Source: Thelephora terrestris (Eukaryota; Basidiomycota; Agaricomycetes; Thelephorales; Thelephoraceae). From it: a stretch of 64,000 nucleotides of DNA. Made by a program: the position numbers and the translations under genes. The stretch lies in the NCBI GenBank assembly GCA_015956445.1, contig WIUZ02000002.1, positions 1,860,001-1,924,000 on the forward strand. Direction: 5' to 3'. The notes below the pieces were generated by a model. The model was not told the DNA's origin. It worked only from the letters and a program-made list of their open reading frames with translations, and did not search any database. Each line of letters opens with the position of its first letter. The stretch's first letter is position 1. Below, in pieces: positions 11,395 through 22,463 of the stretch.

Positions 11395-11873
11395 TCAGGC
11401 GTTGGTGTCTCAACCCGCCGAATCTGTAGCCCTGCTTCTTCTTGCACAAGGGCCTCACACCTTGCTTCACATGACTTGATGTGGCACTTGTGAGAACCAT
11501 GGTACCGCATGGAAAGTTTCCCGCATCAAGGACAATCATGGATGTCGTCCTGGATTTTGGTTACAGCTTGTTGGCGGGTGCGCTGGGAGCGGCGTTGAGC
11601 CAAGCAAGTGGAACGAGTTGTGTGCATATCACATGCATGATACTGGGATTGAGGGAGATGACAGCCGACACGTGTGTAAACAGGGTGTGTGTAAACCAAG
11701 ACGTGTTGAAGGAGGTGTAAGAAAGCAGCGACGTGCGGCCACTCATTATTCATCATCCTTTGTACAATTCCATTGAAATGTCCCACATTTGCACCAACAC
11801 ATCTCAAGTAGTGAAGTAGGCAAGTGGACGACACTGAAAATGAGTTATGTATCCCTCCCCAAACGCTGGCCAT
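11395..11873 (-). pseudogene. Decayed zinc-finger gene fragment, copy 1
   Basis: On the minus strand an open stretch (11526-11873) runs into a C2H2-like pattern, CP then CGKLS and two spaced histidines. A TGA sits between the first cysteine pair. The duplicate at 60456-61001 has the same TGA, so the interruption predates the duplication. The pattern resembles the N-terminal finger of Plavaka-type transposases, but no transposase core follows. Confidence 0.35.
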
Positions 11874-11899
11874 AACGACGGCAAGGTTTTATGGAAGTG

Positions 11900-12700
11900 C
11901 ATGGATGTGCTTGCACAGGTTTAGGTTGAGTCATTATGTGGAAGCGGTCCCACGATATGGACTTTGTTGTGTATGTGCTTCCACGGCTAACAATCATGAT
12001 GGAAGCACTCCGAATTGCGTGGAAGCATGTGGAACATGTGGCCTTTCTGCCGAAGCGCGTCAATTGAGCAAAATTGCACAGAATCCAAAGTACATTTCCC
12101 TGATGGCAGGACTTGAATGGCCTCATGTGCAGCAACAAGTTCTATGCTTTTCAGATTCATGGCATACAACCTGTCTGCACATCATTAACAAGTGCTGAGA
12201 TTTGCCAGTCAATTCCTTTGGCCCTTTATTTGACCCAACAATTTTGTTTCAGTAATGAACACACTCTCATGTACATTCCCAAAGTTTTCTTTGCTGATGA
12301 ATGATTTCAAACCTTCCAGTCTACCACAATCTTTTATGTTCTTCCAACACTCAATGTTTGATGATGACCAGCCTTGCATTCTTGTCACCACATCAAGGGG
12401 GAAAATGACATTGCCAAAAAAAGCATGTAGGCTAAAAAAAACCGGAAAACATAACATATCTAGAAGAAACCACATATCAAGAAAAATAACATATTTGGAA
12501 AGGTAACATACACTGAGCCACCAGGGAAGAGTATAACCCACTCCAAGCCAGGATGAGGTGGGAAATTGTTTTACATATTGACTGGGAGATTTTTTCCCCC
12601 AGGCTGGACAAAACGCCTAGAGAATATCACCAAAAGCTGAGGGTGGTTGAGTGGTCTGTGTGGACACAAAGCTATCACCAGTTCAGGAGCAGCGCTTGAT
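11900..12700. other. No gene recognised
   Basis: Duplicated noncoding DNA. Short open frames on both strands are present in both copies, but they overlap each other and lack domains. Poly-A-rich words surround 12425-12440. Confidence 0.4.
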
Positions 12701-12727
12701 GCCACTATGGCTTCACTAAAACTCGGG

Positions 12728-14054
12728 TCAGAAATATGGTACAGTACGGGTCACTAGAGCGAAGAAAAAACAGACACTAAGCTCAACTCTCTTTGTGCCT
12801 GAAAGAGTTGAGATGACCAGCTGGCCATCCTCCCTAAATTTCAGAAAGAAATCCCCACACAAATCCTGAATGGAGTCGAAAGCATCAGGACTGAGCTGGA
12901 ACTCGACTTCCGGCGTGTCTTCATATCCCAATGTACGTAATCTTCCAACAAGCCCACACATGGCATCTTCCAGAGCTTGCCTCCTGTCTGCATCCAGCGG
13001 GGACACCACTGCATCGTAGAGAATCTTGTGAATGTTTTGGGAGGTGATTGAAGCAATGGTGGCGCATAGCCTTTCACATGAATACGGCCGGTAGAGCACA
13101 AGCTCTTGAAGCTCTGAACAATTCTGGAGATCCAGAACGGCATTGCCTGGAAAGGTATTGGTTTGATTCTGCCTTTGATATTGGTGCAACTCAAACACTG
13201 AAAACATGCTTACATTTATATAGGGTTAAGGTCATAAGGCTCTCCTCACACATGTTGATGAGGTGCTGGTAGTCCGGACCCTCCGTATTCCAGAAAATCG
13301 CTTCCCGTGTGATTTCAAGCTCATCATAAGCCACCTGCATGCTGGATAGCTGATCTAAGAATGTTGTGAGATACATCACTTCATCGACCCGAAGCCTCCC
13401 ATGCAGGCGCCTGGAAGGGACCATTGGCTCCTCATTGTCATCTCCACTACAGGGGGAAATGATGTCGAGATCGCTGAGGTTGGGGAAGTAGCAAACGATT
13501 GCGAAGCACGAAGGCCATGAAATCTCGACACAGTCAGATGTTAGAGACGAGAGGGTGTGTTGAAATGCTGAGAAAACCTCGAGATGCTGGGAGAAATTTT
13601 TGGGGAAATTCGGGCCGCTCAGTGTTAGGGTCTGAAGTTGACGGAATGGGGGCAGTTGTCTGGGAAGGGTGTCGCAACCGTGATGTCTCGATCGAAAGTA
13701 GAAGAGCGAGTGGGTGTGGTCGAAAGGCTCGGCTTTCCCGGGTCCAGTTCTTCCCTCCCACGGTGGATAGCTGCCAATATCGACATCTATACAGGAGAAT
13801 AGCAGTCTCTGGGTGGGGTATACCCACGACTTTTCAACCAACGAACACGCCCGAAGCGTTTCATTGTCGTCATATTCGTCATATATGAGGTTGAAGATTT
13901 CGTCGAGCAAGTCCTGTGGAAGCTTCATGCTCGACGAGGAGGACAAGATTGGAAGGCCTAGCGGAGGAGTGGCAGTTGGTGCGGGCAGGGAGAGATTTGT
14001 AGAAGCCGCCTTGGGGGCGGTTATGGACGGGGTGGAAGCCTTGTGAAATGCCAC
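12728..14054 (-). CDS. F-box domain protein, copy 1
   Basis: Two exons, 14054-13214 and 13146-12728, separated by a 67-nt intron (GTAAGC..TTCCAG) that joins in frame; 419 residues. An F-box lies at about residues 43-80 (LPQDLLDEIFNLIYDE, then LRACSLVEKSWVYP). It is followed by leucine-rich segments such as LQTLTLSG and LQELVL. Such proteins link substrates to SCF ubiquitin ligases through Skp1, and they are strongly expanded in agaricomycetes. The substrate is unknown. An alternative start is the Met just before the F-box, which is the one available in the duplicate at 61858-63067. Two intact copies 49 kb apart point to recent duplication. Confidence 0.8.
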
Positions 14055-14900
14055 GTAAGTCCACGATTGCTATTGGATAGCTGTTAAATAACACCTCGTG
14101 TACTCGGCGTGCACAGTTTACCCGCGTCGCGCCCAGCACAAGTCAACCGAATGCTAGGGGTCCCTCACTTTTTACCAAGGATTCAGAACCCTCCGGTTTA
14201 CCACGATGGGCCGTTCTGTCGAGCTTTCTCAGAATCGAGGGTAAATGCGTGACAATGATGAGCCTCATGTCCTTGTCGTTATCAATTCATCGAGGCCGAG
14301 CTGCCCACAAATGGCTTGAACGATAATGCGCACCTTCAAGCTAGATGAAGGAAATCGTGTTCGGGGCGAGACCCATAAACAGGCACTCCCGAAAAGTGTA
14401 TTCTCTACTTCCCCTCAACGATCTCCACGGGCTTGTCCACCGCCGCACTCTTCCCCCCGGCCGTTCGACACGCTCCCGCCACGTCCTTCGCTGGCGCCCT
14501 GAATCCCTCCGACTCTTTCCCTGGCCGCACCAGTCTCGCTACCGGTTCCCCAAACTTGCCAGCTTCGATTTCTGGCGCAACCCTTTTGTTGCCGTAAATA
14601 CCATACACGGTACGGGAGCGTCAGAGGCGTCACCCCCTAGGTGCTGTCTCCTTACAATCCATGTCCCCTCGGCCTCTGAATTCAAGGCTGGACTCCAGCG
14701 CAGCACTGTGTGTCCTTGAAGACAGTCACTTCGTCGGGGGCCAACATTTGTCATCCAGATTCGGAAACCCATACATCATCGGATCGAGAACTGATGCAAA
14801 TCGATGCGGACGTCTCAATCATTCTAGGGGTTTCTTGGCTTCTGTGGATTTCCAACAGACTCCAAAGCCTCGACAAAGTGGGACAGCCTCCAGACTTTAC
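14055..14900. other. Intergenic, possible short peptide
   Basis: A minus-strand frame of 67 codons at 14405-14608 is also open in the second copy (63532-63738), with an in-frame 3-nt indel. The two peptides differ at roughly a dozen positions, which does not suggest strong constraint. I do not call it a gene. Confidence 0.35.
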
Positions 14901-14912
14901 CAGGGGGCCCTG

Positions 14913-15039
14913 GAACGTTCTATCATGGTGGTGATTGTGAGCGCTTGTGTCACGCAGATCCCAAGGAGGAGCTGAATCCCACCCAATCTGTGCGGATTTT
15001 GTGGGGCACGTCGAGTTCTGGAGAATTCTAAGAAAATTC
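14913..15039 (+). promoter_or_regulatory. Heat-shock elements upstream of Hsp20
   Basis: GAACGTTC at 14913-14920 is a minimal GAAnnTTC dimer. A denser cluster lies at 15016-15039: TTC-TG-GAG-AA-TTC, then GAA-AA-TTC, that is alternating inverted nGAAn units as bound by trimeric heat-shock factor. It sits about 55 bp before the TATA box of the gene. Confidence 0.65.
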
Positions 15040-15091
15040 CATAGTGCTCTGGAGCCACTAACTCTGCATCCCACACATCTGGCCCCTGAGG

Positions 15092-15098
15092 TATATAA
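15092..15098 (+). promoter_or_regulatory. TATA box of Hsp20 gene
   Basis: TATATAA lies 92 bp before the start codon and is followed by a CT-rich leader, as usual for strongly inducible fungal genes. Confidence 0.6.
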
Positions 15099-15189
15099 CC
15101 GCATCTGCTGTATCCACCTGCTTCTCCCCACTCACAACTCAACACACACTCTTCTCGTCTCTCTAACCCGCTGCTCTCTTCCACTCGCG

Positions 15190-15771
15190 ATGTCTATCAG
15201 CCGCATCTACCCCTTCTTTGACCTGGACCAGTTCATCGACGACACGCTCCGCCCCTGCGGCGGTCGCAGTGGTCCCCCTGTTTCCTACGAGGAACAACAG
15301 GTCCCCCGTTTGTTGAAGCCAAGGTAAGAAATCACCCGGCACCCAGCCACCACACTTTGCCTTCAGATACTGATGGAGAACCGTTGCAGGATGGACCTAC
15401 ACGAGGACGCGAAAAAAAACCTCGTGACGGCCACGTTCGAGCTTCCCGGGCTGACCAAGGATAAGGTCAACATCGACATGCACACTGGGAACCTCATCAT
15501 CTCCGGGGAGGTCTCCGAGTCTACCGAGAAAAACAAGCATGGGTACGCTGTTCGTGAGAGGAGGACTGGGAGGTTCTCCAGGAGCGTTGGTCTCCCTGAG
15601 GGTACCAAGGTAAGTGCGGTGGCTTGTATTCACACTTCCAACGAGGACTGTGAGCTGATGGGGATCGTATAGCCTCAGGATATCAAGGCCTCGATGGAAA
15701 ACGGGGTCTTGACGGTCACATACCCCAAGGCCACCGCCGGCCAAGAGCCCCAATGCATCACTATTGATTGA
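15190..15771 (+). CDS. Small heat-shock protein, Hsp20/alpha-crystallin family
   Basis: Three exons, 15190-15323, 15390-15609 and 15673-15771, give an unbroken 150-residue protein. Introns have GTAAG donors; the first acceptor is GTTGCAG just before RMDLHED. The alpha-crystallin domain spans about residues 46-140, with FELPGL, SGEV, RRTGRFSRS and the closing segment NGVLTVTYPK. Family role: ATP-independent holdase that keeps unfolding proteins soluble in the cytosol as an oligomer. The N-terminal part, IYPFFDLDQFIDDTL, is the usual variable region. Heat-shock elements and a TATA box stand upstream. A 5'-truncated copy lies at 40651. The gene's 3' flank was later split by two transposons at 16447 and 28990. 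Confidence 0.9.
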
Positions 15772-16446
15772 ACCCCGCCAAACGTTAGGGGAACGAACAC
15801 TTGTATCCCACCAAACGAAAATTTTGTACAACTCCCTCTGAATTCCTCTCTCGATCTTGACTGTATTGACTCGAATATTCTTGTAAATTACAAGTGATTT
15901 TGCGCGATCTACATATCACCGTTTGAATGTTCTCTGCGGTCATTTTGTTTGAGCCATCAAACTTGAGAACGATGGGCTACCGTGCGTTTGAATCGGCTAG
16001 GGTAACACGTTTCCCACAAACCGCTGTCTGGGGCCCCCTCGAAGCGAAACCAAGACTTCGCGCCAATCACGCTGACAAATACACCTAAGCCCTCGTTGAA
16101 AGAGGCTGACAGTTACTCTTGCAAGCCATCGCATCGCTTATCTTTCGTTGGCGCCACTCACCACAGCCAGTCAGCTACCTGCCAGCCTACTTAGTGTCGG
16201 ACCAAAGCCGGAATCAGCCCTTTGCCCTATGGAGGCGCGAACCTGCGGGACGCTTATTGCTACATAGATCACCCGCAACGGAAGATGATTTCGTCCGGGG
16301 GACGGTATCTACTTCTCCGCATCCCTACCACGAGGCCGACGCTCACGTTTTCACGAAGGCGGACCTTGCAAAGGATGTAACCATTCTTTTTGGTGGTCTT
16401 AACGTTTCTTACGGTGAACTCGTAGGTGTGAAGCGCGTAGTACCGT
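15311..16446. repeat. Duplicated segment, left part (filled site)
   Basis: Direct match to 40651-41776, covering the Hsp20 gene from the end of exon 1 through its downstream flank. The match breaks at 16446, where transposon element 1 starts, and resumes at 28953-28989 and 35995-36270. No gene lies in the 15772-16446 flank. Confidence 0.85.
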
Positions 16447-16929
16447 CATCTGGAAAAACTTAGGCAACTAAGCGACAATATTCGATTGTTAATCGGGTGC
16501 TAGCCGCGTTATTCCGAATAGTTCGAATAGCGGTCCCACTATTTGAATAGCGCTACCGTAGCTGGGCTACAGGTCGGTAGTGATGCTATAGTGCCTGAAT
16601 AGCAGGTTATTATGAGCATAATAGACTCTGAATAGCGACTCGTTCGACGTGTCATAGGTTGCAAATAGCACGCTCATTTTTAGATATAGGATGGTTGGCA
16701 AATCAATATATTCGGAGTGGGGGTGAATTATTCATACGGGATTACCACTACGTAGACATACGCGTTTCAAGGGATATGACCAGAGTCAAACCCGCATATT
16801 ATCCGTATCCATTAAGGTGGGTCCGGTCAATGGTCCCGAGGCATCATCCGCCGGCGACCCTTTAGATAACAACTCGTTCCTTTTCGGCTGAATTTCAGTG
16901 GTCTAGACACGAGGTTTGACAGGGGAGAC

Positions 16930-19900
16930 CTACATCGTTCCATTGTAGATATCCGAAAGTAGTCGTGCGAGCTTGCGGCCTCCATTCTTCGATACCCTAA
17001 CTCGCTCAAACAAGTTTAGGTGTCCGGTGTAACGGTCTTTTTGCTTGTCCTCAGAGAATTTCACCCGTGTTCCTTCAGCTATTTCCGTAAGTGCAACTTC
17101 AATCTATCACGACGTCTCAGCCATAGCCCGGACACCCGCAAGGTCAGGATGCTCACCAACGTTGCCGCCAATGCCACCATTGGTTTCGGAATCTCTCGTC
17201 CACATTCTCCGGTCGGTACCTGGCCTTCAAGAGAATTGTCGCATTTGAAGAAATATGCGAGGATAAACAGCATCTCTTGGCGCTGATATGGTGCAGTGCC
17301 GTCAGGTGCACCCTAGTGAACTACAGTTAAGTATGTCAAATCGTAAGATTTGCACGTGAGCTCACGAGCCCCTTCAGCTATCTTTTCTCCATGGGTCATG
17401 GACCATACATCGTGACAATTCTCCATGGGTCATGGGCCATACAACGTTGTACAACGCGTTGTACAACCCATGACCCATGGGTAATGGAATAGTATCCGTT
17501 GCCCATGCCCCATGGGTTGTACAATGGTATCTGTTGCCCATCCCCCATGGGTTGTACAACACTATCCGTTCCCCATGGGTCATGGGTTGTACAATGCTAT
17601 CCTTTCCCCATGGGGCATGGGTTGTACAACGCTATCCAATTCCCATGCCCCATGGGCTGTACAACACTATCCAATTCCCATGCCCCATGGGTTGTACAAC
17701 ACTATCCAATTCCCATGCCCCATGGGTTGTACAACACTATCCGTTCCCCATGGGTCATGGGTTGTACAACGCTATCCATTCTCCATGGGGCATGGGTTGT
17801 ACAACACTATCCAATTCCCATGCCCCATGGGTTGTACAACGCTATCCATCTCCCATGCCCCATGGGTTGTACAACACTATCCTTTCTCCATGGGGCATGG
17901 GTTGTACAACGCTATCCATTTCCCATGCCCCATGGGTTGTACAACGCTATCCATTTCCCATGCCCCATGGGTTGTACAACGCTATCCATTTCCCATGCCC
18001 CATGGGTTGTACAACACTATCCAATTCCCATGCTCCATGGGTTGTACAACGCTATCCTTTCTCCATGGGGCATGGGTTGTACAACACTATCCTTTTCCCA
18101 TGCCCCATGGGTTGTACAATGCTATCCGATTCTCATGCCCCATGGGTTGTACAACACTATCTGATTCCCATGCCTCATGGGTTGTACAACACTATCCAAT
18201 TCCCATGCCCCATGGGTTGTACAACACTATCCGTTCCCCATGGGGCATGGGTTGTACAACGCTATCCATTCTCCATGGGGCATGGGTTGTACAACACTAT
18301 CTGATTCCCATGCCCCATGGGTTGTACAACAACATCTTGTGCCCATGGGGCATCAGTTGCAGAATGGTGTCCTTTCTCCATGTCCCATGGATTATATCAC
18401 TATTCCAGGAAAGGAGATACTTTATAAATCAACCATTAGCTGTGTGAATTTGAAAAAAATAGACTCTGTTTGTATGCATGGTAGACCATATATCAGTTTG
18501 TGGCTCTAACCTAATGGAAACTAAACTTAACCTGATAATAGCCACAACCTAATCCTCAATCTAACCTGAGCCAATGTAAACTTGACCCATGAACCTAAGC
18601 CTAACCTAATCCTAAACCTGGTCTAATCCCAAATCTAACCCTAACCTGACCTGACCTAACCTAACCTAACCTATACCTAAACTAACCTATACCTATACTA
18701 ACCTATACCTAACCTAACCTGGTATGGGCAAACCTAACCTACCTATCATGACCTGTTTCAGCCTAATGTCATGTATGCCAGCCAAGACTAACTTCACCCA
18801 GTTGCAAACATATGACTTGGGTCACAGGACCATAAAGCAAACTGCAGTCCCCTCACTCTGTGCCCAACCATCCCATAAGCCCACAGATGTACATATATAT
18901 CATCAGCAACCCAGCATCATGCTTATCACCCATGTTCAACCACAAACCACTCTCACCCTTTGTTCTGTGCTATCTCAAAGCCTAACCATAACTCTAGCTC
19001 ACCCACCCATATTAATCCTTGTGTGGACTATGTTATAGGTCTATAAACCATATGTTTGTAGGCCACTTGCTTGTGGGCCCAAGGAGGTCCATGAACTTGA
19101 GTTGTGGTTTGTCTGTGAGATGGCACAGAACAAAGGGTGAGAGTGGTTTGTGGTTGAACATGGGTGATAAGCATGATGCTGGGTTGCTGATGATATATAT
19201 GTGCTCTGTGGGCTTATGGGATGGTTGGTCACAGAGTGAGGGGACTGCAGTTTGCTTTATGGTCCTGTGACCCAAGTCATATGTTTGCAACTGGGTGAAG
19301 TTAGTCTTGGCTGGCATACATGACATTAGGCTGAAACAGGTCATGATAGGTAGGTTAGGTTTGCCCATACCAGGTTAGGTTAGGTATAGGTTAGTATAGG
19401 TATAGGTTAGTTTAGGTATAGGTTAGGTTAGGTTAGGTCAGGTCAGGTTAGGGTTAGATTTGGGATTAGACCAGGTTTAGGATTAGGTTAGGCTTAGGTT
19501 CATGGGTCAAGTTTACATTGGCTCAGGTTAGATTGAGGATTAGGTTGTGGCTATTATCAGGTTAAGTTTAGTTTCCATTAGGTTAGAGCCACAAACTGAT
19601 ATATGGTCTACCATGCATACAAACAGAGTCTATTTTTTTCAAATTCACACAGCTAATGGTTGATTTATAAAGTATCTCCTTTCCTGGAATAGTGATATAA
19701 TCCATGGGACATGGAGAAAGGACACCATTCTGCAACTGATGCCCCATGGGCACAAGATGTTGTTGTACAACCCATGGGGCATGGGAATCAGATAGTGTTG
19801 TACAACCCATGCCCCATGGAGAATGGATAGCGTTGTACAACCCATGCCCCATGGGGAACGGATAGTGTTGTACAACCCATGGGGCATGGGAATTGGATAG

Positions 19901-22406
19901 TGTTGTACAACCCATGAGGCATGGGAATCAGATAGTGTTGTACAACCCATGGGGCATGAGAATCGGATAGCATTGTACAACCCATGCCCCATGGGGAATG
20001 GATAGTGTTGTACAACCCATGGGGCATGGGAATTGGATAGTGTTGTACAACCCATGCCCCATGGAGAATGGATAGCGTTGTACAACCCATGACCCATGGG
20101 GAACGGATAGCGTTGTACAACCCATGGGGCATGGGAAATGGATAGCGTTGTACAACCCATGGGGCATGGGAATTTGATAGTGTTGTACAACCCATGCCCC
20201 ATGGAGAATGGATAGCGTTGTACAACCCATGACCCATGGGGAACGGATAGTGTTGTACAACCCATGGGGCATGGGAATTGGATAGTGTTGTACAACCCAT
20301 GGGGCATGGGAATTGGATAGTGTTGTACAACCCATGACCCATGGGAAACAGATAGTGTTGTACAACCCATGCCCCATGGAGAAAGGATAGCGTTGTACAA
20401 CCCATGACCCATGGGGAACGGATAGTGTTGTACAACCCATGGGGCATGGGAATTGGATAGCGTTGTACAACCCATGGGGCATGGGAAATGGATAGCGTTG
20501 TACAACCCATGGGGCATGGGAATTGGATAGCGTTGTACAACCCATGCCCCATGGGGAAAGGATAGCATTGTACAACCCATGGGGCATGGGCAACAGATAC
20601 CATTGTACAACCCATGGGGCATGGGCAACGGATACTATTCCATTACCCATGGGTCATGGGTTGTACAACATGTTGTACAACGTTGCATGGCCCATGACCC
20701 ATGGAGAATTGTCACGATGTATGGTCCATGACCCATGGAGAAAAGATAGCTGAACCCTGTGAGCTCACCGCTTTCGTTGTCCCAAAATGGAAAGCCTCCT
20801 GGTGCAGGAGTTTCTTCGCTATCTCTGCCTTTTCGGCGTCCGCTGAGCCCAATAACTTATAAGATGTTTTCGCCTTCATCTTTGCTTGCGCTTTCTCTGA
20901 AGTTTTTTTCCCGGGTTGTGGGCTACCGACTAAGGCCCTTGCCACATTCAACACTGTTTGACGATAGCCACTCCAACGGTTTCGAATCTAATGAGTAATG
21001 GTCAGTGATGGAAATGTGTGGCGGGTTGAACCGGCAATCACCATAGACGGCAGACAATAGAAATAATCGAGGTCGACTCTTGCACGTTCTCCCACCGCTT
21101 TGATGACGTGGCCGCAAGTCCTTGCAGAAAGCTCAAACTTGAGCGCATCCACCAGCCATCGTTCCTGTTGATCAACATCTGGGAATGAATCAATTAGGAG
21201 TAAGTTGGAATTGGCCCGTTTCACAGCAGCGCTCAAGCAGTTGCTGATTTCGGTGGTTTGGCTGGTCTGTTTGTAGGACCCGTTGTCTTCTTGAATGAGT
21301 TCAGTGAATGCTGGCCAAGCCGGGACAGGCTGTGCAAGACCCATGTTGCCGTGGTTGGGGAAGAGGCTAGTTTGTGGGTGAATAATGGTAATTGCGCCAG
21401 GATTGGTCATATCCATGAGTGAGCCGTCTGGCTGCTGGAACGATGGGCCTGGGGCAGGGACCTATCACGCCGAACCGATCCAAATCGATCAGCGTTGACG
21501 TTCGCTTGAATGCCACAACGGTTCACCTCTCTGATGATACGGTGCGCTCGTCTTCCACCCTACCAACAGGTGAGATCTCACGCATAAGATATGGAAGGTT
21601 AACGAGGACTTACGTGCACAGTTGGCTTGATCAGAGCGGTCTCGTGGTCGTCAAGATTGTTTTCGATACCGCCGTCCCCTCGGTATTTGACATCTTGGCC
21701 TGTGGCGACTCCAGCACCAGTTTGGGGGCGCTGGGTTGACATGGGACTGTGTCACAGGTGTTTCGTCAAATCGGAGAACTCCATACCTCTTCAGCCAGCT
21801 GTATTGCGGTTGGAAACTCGTCTGCCTCATCGTTGCTCAGTAATGGTGATGTGGCACCACCTTTAAGCTGTGAGCCGCGTTACTCTGTATGCCGTAGTGG
21901 TGCTCACGGACCATCAGTAGTGTGGTTGGTCGTATCATCCTCCCCGTCTTCAGAATCTGAGGAAGAAGTGGGTCGGGCTGGTGCCTTTCTTAAACTGGTC
22001 TTCGATTTAGAGGGTATTTCTGCACCTGGGCTCAACAACGCGAAGATGTGCGAAGAAGTACTGGAAACCTACCTTGCTCTGCGGTTCTGGCACTAACTTT
22101 TAGTGTCGGTTCTGTAGCTTCCTTAGTCGCGTTGGCTGCAGAGTGCACGTTCTTCACGCCCAGGGCTTTTTTGGTTGACCGTTTAGTTGGCTGGTCCGTG
22201 CACGGTAAGTCTTCGGCTTTTCGCTTCTGGATCCCTGTATTCATATTAGCGAACGGCCTCCAGCATGCAACCGTATGACTACCAGCTTCTGCAGTGACAG
22301 GCTCTTCCCCTCTGTTCATTGACCTTGTTCCTATACGGCGGGTGGAAGCGGTGGACTTCGTCACACTGGGGGGATGTTGTTTGGAGGACCGTTCTTTTGG
22401 TGGCAT
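16930..22406 (-). CDS. DUF6532-like protein paired with transposase 1
   Basis: Minus-strand multi-exon gene. Supported exons are 21461-21042, 20987-20769, 17312-17157 and 17103-16930; all join in phase, and the small introns are 53-54 nt. The start (22406 or 22430) and short exons between 21.5 and 22.4 kb encode a basic, KR-rich N-terminus with nuclear-targeting character; their exact joints are not settled. The C-terminal half carries the pattern I associate with the agaricomycete DUF6532 family: LLIDSFPD, PYQRQEM, PKPMVALAAT, a GTRVKFS segment and a final helix. Its biochemical role is unknown. It is transcribed away from the transposase. The intron 17313-20768 contains a 3.4-kb foldback inserted at the splice donor. 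The family name is from memory and needs a profile search. Confidence 0.65.
17356..17365. repeat. 10-bp target duplication (right copy)
   Basis: GTGAGCTCAC, identical to 20759-20768. It is itself a palindrome and begins with the splice donor GTGAGC of the host intron on the minus strand. Confidence 0.8.
17366..20758. mobile_element. Giant Mutator-like foldback element
   Basis: 3,393 bp made of two inverted arms of about 1.6 kb (17366-18980 and 19120-20758) around a short unique centre. Termini read GAGCCCCTTCAGCTATC and, in the mirror, AGGGTTCAGCTATC. The 10-bp target duplication and long arms fit the MULE type; no transposase is present. The outer 1 kb of each arm is a 35-bp minisatellite, about 28 units, with the palindromes CCATGG and TTGTACAA in each unit. 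The inner part holds CCTAA-type repeats. Since 35 is not divisible by 3 and the unit has no stop, all three frames of one strand stay open over hundreds of codons; these are not genes. Confidence 0.8.
20759..20768. repeat. 10-bp target duplication (left copy on minus strand)
   Basis: GTGAGCTCAC directly follows the exon ending at 20769 (minus strand), so it supplies a functional-looking splice donor on the exon side of the insertion. Confidence 0.8.
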
Positions 22407-22463
22407 GGGAAAAGGGAAGAGGGTCGGCAATGAACGCGGCTTCTGTTCCCAGTTTTAAGGTGT

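Larger units (their letters stand above)
11392..14860. repeat. Segmental duplication, copy 1
   Basis: Matches 60520-64000 in direct orientation at an offset of about 49.13 kb, nearly base for base with scattered substitutions and few indels. The match starts near GGTGTCTCAACC at 11400 and continues at least to the position aligned with the window end. It includes an F-box gene and its flanks. The Hsp20 gene at 15190 lies just beyond the part that can be compared. Confidence 0.9.

Noticed and set aside
14345-14719. Plus-strand 124-codon frame near the F-box duplication
   Set aside because: It is not open over the same length in the second copy and has no domain.
18724-19368. Two oppositely oriented 104-111 codon frames starting MGKPNLPIM
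   Set aside because: They are mirror copies in the two foldback arms and have no domain or independent support.
17477-20650. Long open frames of 220-327 codons within the foldback arms
   Set aside because: All three frames of one strand are open over the same 35-bp repeat and give the same peptide cycle in shifted order. That is a property of the repeat, not a gene.
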